Assembly (NCBI GenBank): GCA_017556805.1
Contig: JAFYMC010000020.1
Span: 1-64,000, forward strand
Direction: 5' to 3'
DNA from: Lachnospiraceae bacterium
Lineage (GTDB): Bacteria > Bacillota > Clostridia > Lachnospirales > Lachnospiraceae
DNA length: 64,000 bases
In this document: positions 1-7,786 of the stretch, in pieces
Layout: each line of letters starts with the position of its first letter
Numbering within the stretch: the stretch's first letter is position 1
Made by a program: the position numbers and the translations under genes
Notes under the pieces: generated by a model
The model's input: only the letters and a program-made list of their open reading frames with translations
The model's database searches: none
What the model was told of the DNA's origin: nothing

Positions 1-207
1 AGAGCGCAGATTACAACGGGTGCGACAACTACAATTAACCAGATTACTGGAAGAATGCTTGATGTTGTTAAGCTTCCTGTACCAGATTTAGATACAATAA
101 ATGAGTTTACTTCATTTGTTCATCAAGTCGACAAATTGAAATTTTTACTTATCATAAGCCAGAGGATATATAAAGAAGGAGGGAACAGATTTGGAAACAA
201 ATTTTGA
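1..207 (+). CDS. hsdS: Type I restriction-modification specificity subunit, C-terminal end (partial)
   Basis: The window opens inside this gene; frame 1 reads through to TGA at 205-207. The visible 68 residues contain TTINQITGRMLDVVKLPVPD, followed by a helix ending in HQVDKLKF. This is the usual end of an HsdS target-recognition domain plus its conserved helical spacer. HsdS chooses the DNA sequence that the HsdM methylase and HsdR nuclease act on. The stop overlaps the hsdR start by 17 nt, which indicates translational coupling and supports the assignment. The N-terminal domain, and any hsdM, lie outside the window. The fragment is short, so the family call leans on context as well as motif. 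Confidence 0.8.
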   Translation, partial: RAQITTGATTTINQITGRMLDVVKLPVPDLDTINEFTSFVHQVDKLKFLLIISQRIYKEGGNRFGNKF

Positions 208-3200
208 TTACCTGTTAGCGAAAAAAGAATATAAGGGATTTGCTGCTCAGGCGGTTGAAGCAGAGAAAAGTCTTGCGATTTCTCCGGCAACTTGTGCAAT
301 TTTGTCCAGAAGAGCATTAGAGTTGGCGGTAAGATTTGTTTTTTCGTATGATGCAGATTTGCAACTTCCTTATCAGGACAATATATCGAGTTTGATTCAT
401 GAAAAATCTTTCCGCGACATTGTTGAGCCGCGTCTGTTTCCTATGCTTAAGTATACGATTCATCTTGGAAATGTTGCTGTACATACGAATAGCAATATCA
501 AGCGTGATGAGGCAATTATTTCGTTACGTGATTTGTTTGAGTTCTGTGATTGGATTGATTTTTGTTATTCTGAGGAATATGAGGAGAGAACCTTTGACGA
601 GACACTTCTTGTATCCGGTGATGAGAAACGCGTAAAAGCAGAAGAGCTTAAAAGGCTGTATGATAGTTTAAGCAGTAAAGATGTGAAACTGGAACAGATT
701 CTTCGGGAGAATGAAGAACTGCGTAAGCAGATGGCAGAAGAACGCAAGGTACATACGCAGACCCGAGAATTCCATGTAGATATGATGAGCGAGGCAGAAA
801 CCCGAGCGAGATATATTGATGTTGAGTTGCAGGAAGCCGGTTGGGTCATAGGAAGAAATTGTTCCATTGAGGAGCCGGTTACCGGTATGCCGAATCCTAC
901 CGGTACAGGATATGTGGATTATGTTTTATGGGGAAAAGATAATTTGCCTTTGGCTGTGGTAGAAGCGAAAAAGGCGTCTGTAGATGCAATTGTAGGTAGT
1001 CAGCAGGCGAAGTTGTATGCAGATTGTTTGCAAAACAAGTATGGGCGTAGACCGCTTATTTTTACCACCAATGGTTTTGAGTTTTATTATACGAATGATG
1101 CTTGCGGCTATCCGAGAAGACAAGTGTCTGGCTTCTTTACGCAGGAAGAGTTACAGTTAGAAGTAGACCGAAGAGAACGGCGGATTTCTTTGGAACGTAT
1201 TGAAATCAGTGATAAAATCACAAACAGGCCGTATCAGAAAGAGGCAATAACGGCGGTATGTGATGCAATCGCAAAGAAGCATAGAAAAATGTTGATTGTA
1301 CAAGCAACCGGTTCAGGTAAAACCAGAGTTAGTATCAGCATTGTGGATGTATTAAGACGGCATAACTACGTGAAGAATATTCTGTTTTTGGCGGATAGAA
1401 CTGCACTTGTAAAACAGGCGAAAAATAGCTATACAAGCTTGTTGGAAGATTTAACCTGTTGTAATTTATGCGATAGTAAGGACGACCCGGAAAGTTCGAG
1501 AATGATTTTTTCAACCTATCCGACGATGATGAATGCAATCGATGAAAAGAAGAATAAGTTTGGTGAGAGACTGTTTTCACCGGGGCATTTCGACCTTATC
1601 ATTTGTGACGAGGTACATCGTTCGGTTTATCGAAAGTATCAGGAGATTTTTGAGTATTTTGATGCTATGCTGTTAGGAATGACAGCAACTCCGAAGAATG
1701 AGATCGACAAGAATACATACGGTGTATTTGACCTGGAGCGAGGTGTTCCTACCTTTGCTTATGAGCTGGAAAAGGCAGTAGAAGAAGGATATCTTGTAAA
1801 TTATTCCACACTGGAATACAAGACAAAGATTATGGAAGACGGTATCCATTATGATGAATTGTCCGAGGAGGAGAAGGAGGATTTTGAAGAGACCTTTGCT
1901 TATGATGATATGGTGGATGAGGATATTTCCAGTTCCGCAATCAATACATGGTTATTCAATGAGGACACAATCGATACGGTTCTGAAAGAGTTGATGGAAA
2001 AAGGTTTGAAGATAGAAGGCGGAGACAAGCTTGGCAAAACGATTATCTTTGCGAAGAACAGTTTGCATGCCCAAGTAATTGTGAAACGCTTTAATGCACT
2101 CTTCCCGGAATGCGGTGGAGACTTTATTAAGCAAATTGATTACAGCATAAAGTATTGTGACACCTTGATTGATGACTTTAGTACGAAAGAGAAAATGCCG
2201 CAGATTGCTGTGTCAGTAGATATGTTGGATACCGGTATTGATATTCCGGAAATCTTGAATTTGGTGTTATTTAAGAAGGTGCGCAGTTATGCGAAGTTCT
2301 GGCAGATGATCGGACGAGGAACCAGACTTTGTCCTGATTTATTGGGAGCCGGGCTTGATAAGGAGCGTTTCCTGATATTTGATTTCTGCAACAACTTTGA
2401 GTATTTCAGAGTGAATACAAACGGAAGTGAAACCGGAATTCAGGAGACTCTTTGTGAGAAGATTTATAACACGAAGACGTTGATTTGCAGAGAGTTACAG
2501 GCACCGGTATATGCGAAAGATAAGCCGTATATTACCTATAGAATGGAATTGGTGTCCGGTCAACATAAAGCAGTGGTTGAACTGGATAATAACAGTTTTA
2601 TGGTAAAACGGCACTTAAGATACGTGGAAAAGTTCCGTGAATTGTCCAACTGGAACGGTCTTGAAACGGTTGAAGTTTCGGAAATTAGGGAACATGTATC
2701 ACCGTTAATAAAGCCGAAAAAGGAAGATGAACTGGCAAGAAGATTTGACTATCTTATGTACAGCATCAAACTAGGACTATTGCAAAGCAAGAACGTACAG
2801 ACGCCGATTAATATTGTTATTTTCACTGCAGAGCGATTATCCGCAAAGTATTCGATTCCACAGGTTGAGAAACAGAGAGAAATTATAGAGCGCGTACAGT
2901 TGCCGGAATTCTGGGAAGATGTAACGATTATGGAACTGGATACGGTAAGAATTGCATTGCGTGATTTGCTGCAGTATTTGGATAAGTTAGTACGTCCGAT
3001 TTATTATAAAAACTTTACAGATACCATTATCGATATGAAAGAGGGGGAGCCGATTTATGATTCCAGCGACCTTAAGGATTATCGGAAGAAGGTTGAGTTT
3101 TATTTGAAGGAACATGGTAGCAGTCTGTGTGTGTATAAACTTCGGAATAATAAGAAACTGACCGCGGCGGATTTGAAGGCTCTTGAAAAGATCTTGTGGC

Positions 3201-3541
3201 AAGACCTGGGTACAAAATCCGATTATGAAAAGGAATACGGAGATACTCCAATCGGTCACTTGGTTCGTAGAATTGTTGGTGTAGACCGGGCTGCGGTGAA
3301 CGAAGCATTCAGTGAGTTCCTTACAGAACAGAGACTAAATGTAAATCAGATTCGCTTTGTAAATCTGATTGTTGACTACATTGTTGCAAACGGAAACATC
3401 GATGATAGCAAGGTGTTGATGGAAGAACCGTTCCGTTCTGTGGGTAGTATTACTACGCTGTTTAAGGATGATATGGGAACAGCAAAACGTATCATGGATG
3501 TTGTAGCAGAGATAAAGCGTAACTCGGAGGAGATTGCGTAG
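191..3541 (+). CDS. hsdR: Type I restriction enzyme, R (restriction/translocation) subunit
   Basis: This 1116-residue protein starts at TTG 191, placed 8 nt after GGAGG (178-182). It is the motor and nuclease subunit of a type I restriction system. The N-terminal ~130 residues look like a DUF4145-type domain, followed by a coiled-coil stretch. A PD-(D/E)XK nuclease core follows with D243 and E258-A-K260. The SF2 helicase motor has Walker A ATGSGKT (372-378), DEVH (473-476) and MTATP (497-501); the second motor lobe carries QMIGRGTR. The C-terminal ~250 residues resemble the EcoEI-type R C-terminal region. All key residues are present, so the protein is probably active. It overlaps hsdS and is the last recognisable restriction gene; the next gene starts 123 nt downstream. 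Confidence 0.95.
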   Translation: METNFDYLLAKKEYKGFAAQAVEAEKSLAISPATCAILSRRALELAVRFVFSYDADLQLPYQDNISSLIHEKSFRDIVEPRLFPMLKYTIHLGNVAVHTNSNIKRDEAIISLRDLFEFCDWIDFCYSEEYEERTFDETLLVSGDEKRVKAEELKRLYDSLSSKDVKLEQILRENEELRKQMAEERKVHTQTREFHVDMMSEAETRARYIDVELQEAGWVIGRNCSIEEPVTGMPNPTGTGYVDYVLWGKDNLPLAVVEAKKASVDAIVGSQQAKLYADCLQNKYGRRPLIFTTNGFEFYYTNDACGYPRRQVSGFFTQEELQLEVDRRERRISLERIEISDKITNRPYQKEAITAVCDAIAKKHRKMLIVQATGSGKTRVSISIVDVLRRHNYVKNILFLADRTALVKQAKNSYTSLLEDLTCCNLCDSKDDPESSRMIFSTYPTMMNAIDEKKNKFGERLFSPGHFDLIICDEVHRSVYRKYQEIFEYFDAMLLGMTATPKNEIDKNTYGVFDLERGVPTFAYELEKAVEEGYLVNYSTLEYKTKIMEDGIHYDELSEEEKEDFEETFAYDDMVDEDISSSAINTWLFNEDTIDTVLKELMEKGLKIEGGDKLGKTIIFAKNSLHAQVIVKRFNALFPECGGDFIKQIDYSIKYCDTLIDDFSTKEKMPQIAVSVDMLDTGIDIPEILNLVLFKKVRSYAKFWQMIGRGTRLCPDLLGAGLDKERFLIFDFCNNFEYFRVNTNGSETGIQETLCEKIYNTKTLICRELQAPVYAKDKPYITYRMELVSGQHKAVVELDNNSFMVKRHLRYVEKFRELSNWNGLETVEVSEIREHVSPLIKPKKEDELARRFDYLMYSIKLGLLQSKNVQTPINIVIFTAERLSAKYSIPQVEKQREIIERVQLPEFWEDVTIMELDTVRIALRDLLQYLDKLVRPIYYKNFTDTIIDMKEGEPIYDSSDLKDYRKKVEFYLKEHGSSLCVYKLRNNKKLTAADLKALEKILWQDLGTKSDYEKEYGDTPIGHLVRRIVGVDRAAVNEAFSEFLTEQRLNVNQIRFVNLIVDYIVANGNIDDSKVLMEEPFRSVGSITTLFKDDMGTAKRIMDVVAEIKRNSEEIA

Positions 3542-3664
3542 AGGAAGGAGGATGAAAAAGTGATATTTTATCAGTGAACTGTAACATGGATGCAAAAACG
3601 TGTAGAAAATAATGGAATGGTATGTTAAAATATGTTTGTCAGTTAAATTGTAGGAGGTACATAG

Positions 3665-4510
3665 GTGAAAGCGATAAGTTTGATTAATATGAAAGGCGGA
3701 GTGGGAAAAACAACCATGGCTGTAAATATAGCGGATTGTCTTTCGCGCAGATATGGAAAGCGTGTGTTGTTAGTAGACGTAGACCCGCAATATAATGCTA
3801 CGCAGTGTTTAATGAAGGCAGAAGATTATTATGAGTATAAAATATCTAATAAGGACACAATAATAGAGATTTTTGAAAGGGAAAGTCACCTTGAAGTAAG
3901 TGTTGTTGAAGGAAATATAGACAAAGAACCTAATGCAATTGATGAAATTGTGCCGTTCTCTGTTAGTGAGAAGTTTGATCTTATTCCTGGGGCGTTAGAT
4001 TTATATAAGATAGAGATGTCGGCTGGTGAAGGAAAAGAATTTGGAATTAAGCAATATTTGGCTACTGTAGAAGAGAAATATGACTATGTAATTATTGATA
4101 CACCGCCTACACCATCTGTATGGATGACGAGTGCGTTATTAGCATCAGACTTCTATTTAATTCCAACTAAGGCTGATCCAATTAGTTTGACAGGAATTGA
4201 TTTGTTATATACGATTATTGAGACTAAAACTAGGCGGTATGGTTTGTCTGGGTTAAAATGTTGTGGTGTAGTCATAACTGTTGCAGAGCGTAGTACTATA
4301 AATTATCAAAATGCGCAGGCAAATCTGAAGGCAAATGCAAGATGGAAGAATAAATTATATACATATTCGCTGTGCAAACGAGTAGATATGGCTCGAGAAC
4401 AATTGAATCAGAAATTTATTTTAGACATGAGTGATACGCAGATTAAAAGTGACTTAAACAATATTGTGAAAGAGATGTTGAGCAGAATTGGAGATGATGT
4501 TGATGAATAA
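3665..4510 (+). CDS. ParA/MinD-type ATPase (Soj-like) of an accessory cassette
   Basis: This 281-residue protein starts at GTG 3665, after GTAGGAGG a few bases upstream. It is a P-loop ATPase of the ParA/Soj class: deviant Walker A KGGVGKTT (10-17), switch region VDVDPQYNAT, and Walker B-like YVIIDTPPTPS. ParA proteins bind DNA nonspecifically as ATP dimers and position plasmids, chromosomes or protein cargo. No ParB gene or parS-like repeat array is visible nearby, so classical partition is not supported. The gene lies 123 nt downstream of hsdR, and its last 8 nt overlap the next gene, so the three genes 3665-5704 probably form one unit. Base composition is clearly more AT-rich than the core genes, which suggests transfer. 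Confidence 0.85.
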   Translation: MKAISLINMKGGVGKTTMAVNIADCLSRRYGKRVLLVDVDPQYNATQCLMKAEDYYEYKISNKDTIIEIFERESHLEVSVVEGNIDKEPNAIDEIVPFSVSEKFDLIPGALDLYKIEMSAGEGKEFGIKQYLATVEEKYDYVIIDTPPTPSVWMTSALLASDFYLIPTKADPISLTGIDLLYTIIETKTRRYGLSGLKCCGVVITVAERSTINYQNAQANLKANARWKNKLYTYSLCKRVDMAREQLNQKFILDMSDTQIKSDLNNIVKEMLSRIGDDVDE

Positions 4511-4994
4511 AAAGAAGAATGAGCAGTGTGTTGAGAAGTTTTTGAATTTTGCTGAGGAATTATCATGGCTTTTAGATAATTATAAAGGGTTAAAAATCGA
4601 AGAAACAGTGATGCAAATAAGAGAAGGTCTAAATAATGAGGGAACATCGGTATGGGGGAATGATTTGATAGTAAGAAAAAGTACGCGCTCTCTAGTTGGG
4701 ATTTTCCCGGAACTGTTTCAGAATAAGGTGCTATTTCCTTCTAATCAAGCGATTATTGAATTTGCAAATGAAGTTTTGCAGATGAGAATTAATCCTTCTA
4801 AAAATCGTTCGAAAACAGAGATTATTGGAGAAATAGTATGTACCACATATATTCTTACAGAGGCCGAGATAGAAAAAGTAGTAAACGCGTTGAATAAGAT
4901 GGTTGATAATGAGAATGTTGTAAAGAAAGTAAAAGAGATGAAGCGAAACAGTACATTTTCGTGGAATGAAATAATACAGAAGTTGGCGGAATAA
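4503..4994 (+). CDS. Unrecognised 163-residue protein of the ParA cassette
   Basis: I do not recognise this family. The start is taken as ATG 4503, 9 nt after GGAG (4490-4493); in-frame ATGs at 4494 and 4497 and a TTG at 4488 are alternatives. The protein is soluble, Lys/Glu/Asn-rich and predicted mostly helical, with no signal peptide, membrane segment, Cys pair or obvious catalytic motif. A charged tail (VKKVKEMKRN) ends the protein. Its start overlaps the parA-like stop by 8 nt and its stop lies 5 nt before the next gene, so it is almost certainly co-translated with both. By position it could be the partner or cargo adaptor of the ParA-like ATPase; that is inference from gene order only. 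Confidence 0.7.
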   Translation: MNKKKNEQCVEKFLNFAEELSWLLDNYKGLKIEETVMQIREGLNNEGTSVWGNDLIVRKSTRSLVGIFPELFQNKVLFPSNQAIIEFANEVLQMRINPSKNRSKTEIIGEIVCTTYILTEAEIEKVVNALNKMVDNENVVKKVKEMKRNSTFSWNEIIQKLAE

Positions 4995-4999
4995 AATAT

Positions 5000-5704
5000 A
5001 TGAATAAATACATTGAAGATGATGCAGAAAGACTGATTGAATATTTTGAGAGTTATGAACTTAAACATGTATTTTCAAATAAAGAGTTTGTAGACGAATA
5101 TAGGAAAGTACATAAAAAAGTGTTAGGGTATTTGGTTGTTTTTTCTGAGATAGACAAACAAAATATTGATAAACATCGATTTCAAGAACAAGCATTATAC
5201 TACTTGAAGGAAAGTGTATCGGATGTGTTGCAATCTTTTTTTATATGGGTTAATGGTGCATATAAAGGTGCAGATTTATTGTTGAGAAGTTCGATAGAAA
5301 ATTTTAATAAGGCAATAATCGGAAATGTGAATTCAGATGTATACACTGAGAAAAGCGTATATAAGATATTTGATTGCGCAAAACTGATGAAGGAATATCA
5401 AATTTTGATAGGGAAAGAAAAGATGGTAGAAGTATTGCATAGGATATATAGTGAACTATGTAAATCTACACATACAGCGACGACGGATGATATGGATCAT
5501 ATTACAGCCTTAAAACTTTTGCCTATGTACGAGCCTCAAAAGACAAAAGAGTATAGAAAGATGTTTGAAATAATACTAGATACATACTTGGGTTTTTTTT
5601 TGGCAAATCATAGGGATATTGTGAATGATATGTATAGACGTAATGAGGATTTATTTTATGATATTCTATCTAAAAATGTTATAAGAAGTGTTATAACGTG
5701 TTAA
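5000..5704 (+). CDS. Unrecognised 234-residue helical protein of the ParA cassette
   Basis: I cannot assign this protein to a family. It starts at ATG 5000, 5 nt after the preceding stop, with a weak GGCGGA ribosome site. It is Lys/Tyr/Asp-rich and apparently all-helical, without a signal peptide or convincing membrane span. The segment LLLRSSIENFNKAI, paired with a later ELCKSTHTAT, loosely recalls DUF5677/HEPN-like helical bundles in which an Arg-Glu helix faces a conserved His. The classic HEPN RxxxxH ribonuclease motif is not present, so this is only a weak resemblance. The gene is strongly AT-rich and is the last gene of the island: 20 nt downstream, GC-rich fucO remnants begin. Confidence 0.7.
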   Translation: MNKYIEDDAERLIEYFESYELKHVFSNKEFVDEYRKVHKKVLGYLVVFSEIDKQNIDKHRFQEQALYYLKESVSDVLQSFFIWVNGAYKGADLLLRSSIENFNKAIIGNVNSDVYTEKSVYKIFDCAKLMKEYQILIGKEKMVEVLHRIYSELCKSTHTATTDDMDHITALKLLPMYEPQKTKEYRKMFEIILDTYLGFFLANHRDIVNDMYRRNEDLFYDILSKNVIRSVITC

Positions 5705-5721
5705 TGCTAAAGGTGATTCCA

Positions 5722-6250
5722 CCCAAACGAAACTTCCTACCATGGTTTCGGCGCAATTGCCGCAATCGCAGATGAGGCAAAGGCATGTGGAGTTAAGAAG
5801 GCGTTCGTGTGCTCCGCCCCGGACTAGTAGAAGTTCGGTGTGACCAAGAATGTGTATGATGTCCACCATGCCGAAGAGCCTGACGGCGGCGACGAGTATG
5901 GATGCCTTGACCCATGACATCGAGGGTTATATTACCGGCGGGGCTTGGGAGTTGTCCGATATGTTCCACTTAAAGGCAATCGAGATTATTGCCCGTTCCC
6001 TGCGTGCTGCGGTGAAGGATGAGGCTGCCGGTATGGAGGGCATGGCTCTCGGCCAGTACGTGGCAGGTATGGGCTTTTCCAACGTAGGCCTCGGTATCGT
6101 GCATTCCATGGCCCATCCGCTGGGTGCAGTGTATGACACGCCGCATGGTGTGGCCAATGCGGTTATTTAACTGACGATGCGTGCCGTCCGGGCAACCCGA
6201 AGGAGACCAGCGTGGCGGATATTACGAAGCTGTATGAGTCGTTGATTTAA
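5722..6250 (+). pseudogene. fucO: Decayed iron-dependent alcohol dehydrogenase (lactaldehyde reductase, FucO type)
   Basis: Pieces of a FucO-type group III alcohol dehydrogenase remain in order. From about 5727 the frame reads NETSYHGFGAIAAIADEAKA, then two TAG stops in a row (5824-5829), then KFGVTKNVYDV. A frame change and the loss of roughly 150 residues lead to MPKSLTAATSMDALTHDIEG, and on to a stop after TPHGVANAVI near 6168. A final piece, ACRPGNPKETSVADITKLYE, ends at TAA 6248-6250. The four family metal ligands survive (Asp and His of MDALTH, His of MAHPLG, His of TPHG), but the dinucleotide-binding region is deleted. Its GC content is far higher than that of the adjoining cassette. 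The break at about 5722 is the likely edge of the accessory island. Confidence 0.85.
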
Positions 6251-6277
6251 GGGATTGATAGAATCAGAAAATTGAAA

Positions 6278-6324
6278 AAGCTCTTGTCGTCGGATGCGGG
6301 TGATGCGGCCGGGGCAAGAGCTTT
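6278..6324. terminator. Hairpin with AAAGCTCTTG arms, possible terminator
   Basis: AAAGCTCTTG (6278-6287) and CAAGAGCTTT (6315-6324) form a 10-bp inverted repeat around a GC-rich loop, between the fucO remnant and the minus-strand nuclease gene. The U-run is weak on both strands. Part of it falls within what would be the read-through C-terminus of the nuclease gene, so it may be fortuitous. Confidence 0.4.
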
Positions 6325-6396
6325 GGTAGTTTGTTTGGATGCCAAGAGGGCCTTCAGACGGGCGATTTTGGCGTCTTTTTCGGCAATTTGGTTAAG

Positions 6397-7356
6397 TTAC
6401 TGTGCGTTCATTTCTGCCTGTACCTGTTCATACAACGGAAGGATAGCCTCCACAGTTTCTTCCAACTCATCGGCAATTTGTTCTATAGATTTGCCTTTTG
6501 CGACTTTCTTTTGGATTAAGGTGAGCAAACGAAGACGGTCACCTTGTTCAATGCCTTGTGCCAGTAATTGATCTGTTAAAGTCTCGTATACTTGTCCGCC
6601 CATGGTAATTGCCTCCATTCGTTCTCGTGTTTCTGCGTGTCCGCGGAAAAGGTGGTTGTCGATTTTTCTGATGTGGCTGATAAGTTCTGTATAAATCAGT
6701 CCTTTTTCTTCCCCTACGGCCTGTTCCAAACGTGTACGAATGTCAAGAAGTTCTTCCAGTAAAATAAGTGAGGATTCTTCATCACGACACAGAGTCGGAA
6801 GCGCCTTTTCATAACGCATAAAGTAGTAAGGGAGCAGTGCCAGAAGATTTTTTTCAAAAATTTCATCTTTGGTGTATTCTTGTGCTTTGATAATAGGAAT
6901 ACCGTAGGTGTGAACTGTGTCATCCTGAAAAAGAATGTGTACACACGCTTTTTCTTTTGTGTTGCTGTTATGACGAAGGTAGATTACGCAAGAATGTGGG
7001 AATTGCATTTCGTAATCGTGTTCGGAGCCCTCTGAAAACGCCACTTCTTTTGCACTTTGTAGAGCAAGAGCCATATCATGCTCAATAATTCGTAAAGCGA
7101 TAGTGCGATCCGTAGTGCTTTGACATTCTAAGTGGTAATGCTTATCCCGAATGCCTAAAACGCAATCGGTAATGGACACGCCGCTTTTTGTAAAGTGCTC
7201 ATTTTTTAACTGGGTAATCGGTTCGTCGTCCGGGTAATCCGTGGAAAAGACCTCGTTAATAAGCGGAATCATAATCTCCGGTATCCGTTCCAGCATCGTA
7301 CGGAAAACATCATCAAAAACAGCAGTACTTTCGTGTAAATCAGTTATTTTTTTCAT
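6397..7356 (-). CDS. Rpn-family recombination-promoting nuclease / PD-(D/E)XK transposase-like protein
   Basis: The start is set at the ATG complementary to 7354-7356, which follows an AAGGAGAAGTAG ribosome site. An upstream in-frame Met would add 22 residues but lacks a site. The 319-residue product begins MKKITDLHESTAVFDDVFRT and carries the PD-(D/E)XK core SITDCVLGIRDKHYHLECQS, with Asp and E-x-Q as metal and catalytic positions. This matches the Rpn/YhgA 'putative transposase' family, DNA endonucleases implicated in recombination and phage defence. After the TAA the same frame continues without interruption to about 6250 as a charged, coiled-coil-like tail (LNQIAEKDAKIARLKALLA). The present stop may therefore be a recent nonsense mutation. 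No partner gene is evident. Confidence 0.8.
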   Translation of the reverse strand: MKKITDLHESTAVFDDVFRTMLERIPEIMIPLINEVFSTDYPDDEPITQLKNEHFTKSGVSITDCVLGIRDKHYHLECQSTTDRTIALRIIEHDMALALQSAKEVAFSEGSEHDYEMQFPHSCVIYLRHNSNTKEKACVHILFQDDTVHTYGIPIIKAQEYTKDEIFEKNLLALLPYYFMRYEKALPTLCRDEESSLILLEELLDIRTRLEQAVGEEKGLIYTELISHIRKIDNHLFRGHAETRERMEAITMGGQVYETLTDQLLAQGIEQGDRLRLLTLIQKKVAKGKSIEQIADELEETVEAILPLYEQVQAEMNAQ

Positions 7357-7687
7357 TTCTACTTCTCCTTTGATTGTAATATGTTTTTTTGTTTTTTGCA
7401 AGTGCGTATTACAATAAATCACCCCTCCCTGAATGAAAGTAGTATGGTGTGGGAAAAACCGGCAGAACCCCGCCGAAGAAACAGAGTGAAAGTATGCCTC
7501 GACACGCGCGCTGTGTCGGAAAAGCAGTACTCTGTTATGAGATTATTATACCTCAACCATCGCCCGTCAGGCAAGAAAAATCCCTTCGTCGAAAGTACCG
7601 AAAATTCCCGCATTTTTTGTGGAAATTGCCCAATGAGAAAAGGGCAAAATTTTAAAAGAAATATTAAATTAGATTTCAAATTAGTGA

Positions 7688-7716
7688 TTGAATCTGCTTG
7701 CTTTTTGTGGTAAAAT
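7688..7716 (+). promoter_or_regulatory. Sigma-A promoter for the esterase gene
   Basis: TTGAAT (7688-7693), a 17-nt spacer and TAAAAT (7711-7716) lie about 70 nt before the esterase start at 7787. This is the only clear signal in the 430-nt gene-free stretch 7357-7786; the rest shows no ORF with a ribosome site and no strong hairpin. Confidence 0.65.
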
Positions 7717-7786
7717 ATCCCTCGAAGGCATTTGTGGATATACGCATTGCCAAGTAAAGTTTCAGAACGATCAGGAGGTAAGTTTT

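Noticed and set aside
3542-3664. A parS-like site or promoter before the ParA-like gene
   Set aside because: I found no repeated or palindromic parS-like sequence and no promoter with correct 17-nt spacing, so transcription from the hsd operon remains possible but unproven.
1-5704. Complete type I restriction system
   Set aside because: Only the hsdS end and hsdR are in the window; hsdM is not seen, so completeness cannot be judged.
7688-7786. N-terminal extension of the esterase
   Set aside because: It contains the promoter -10/-35 boxes, and an excellent ribosome site precedes ATG 7787.
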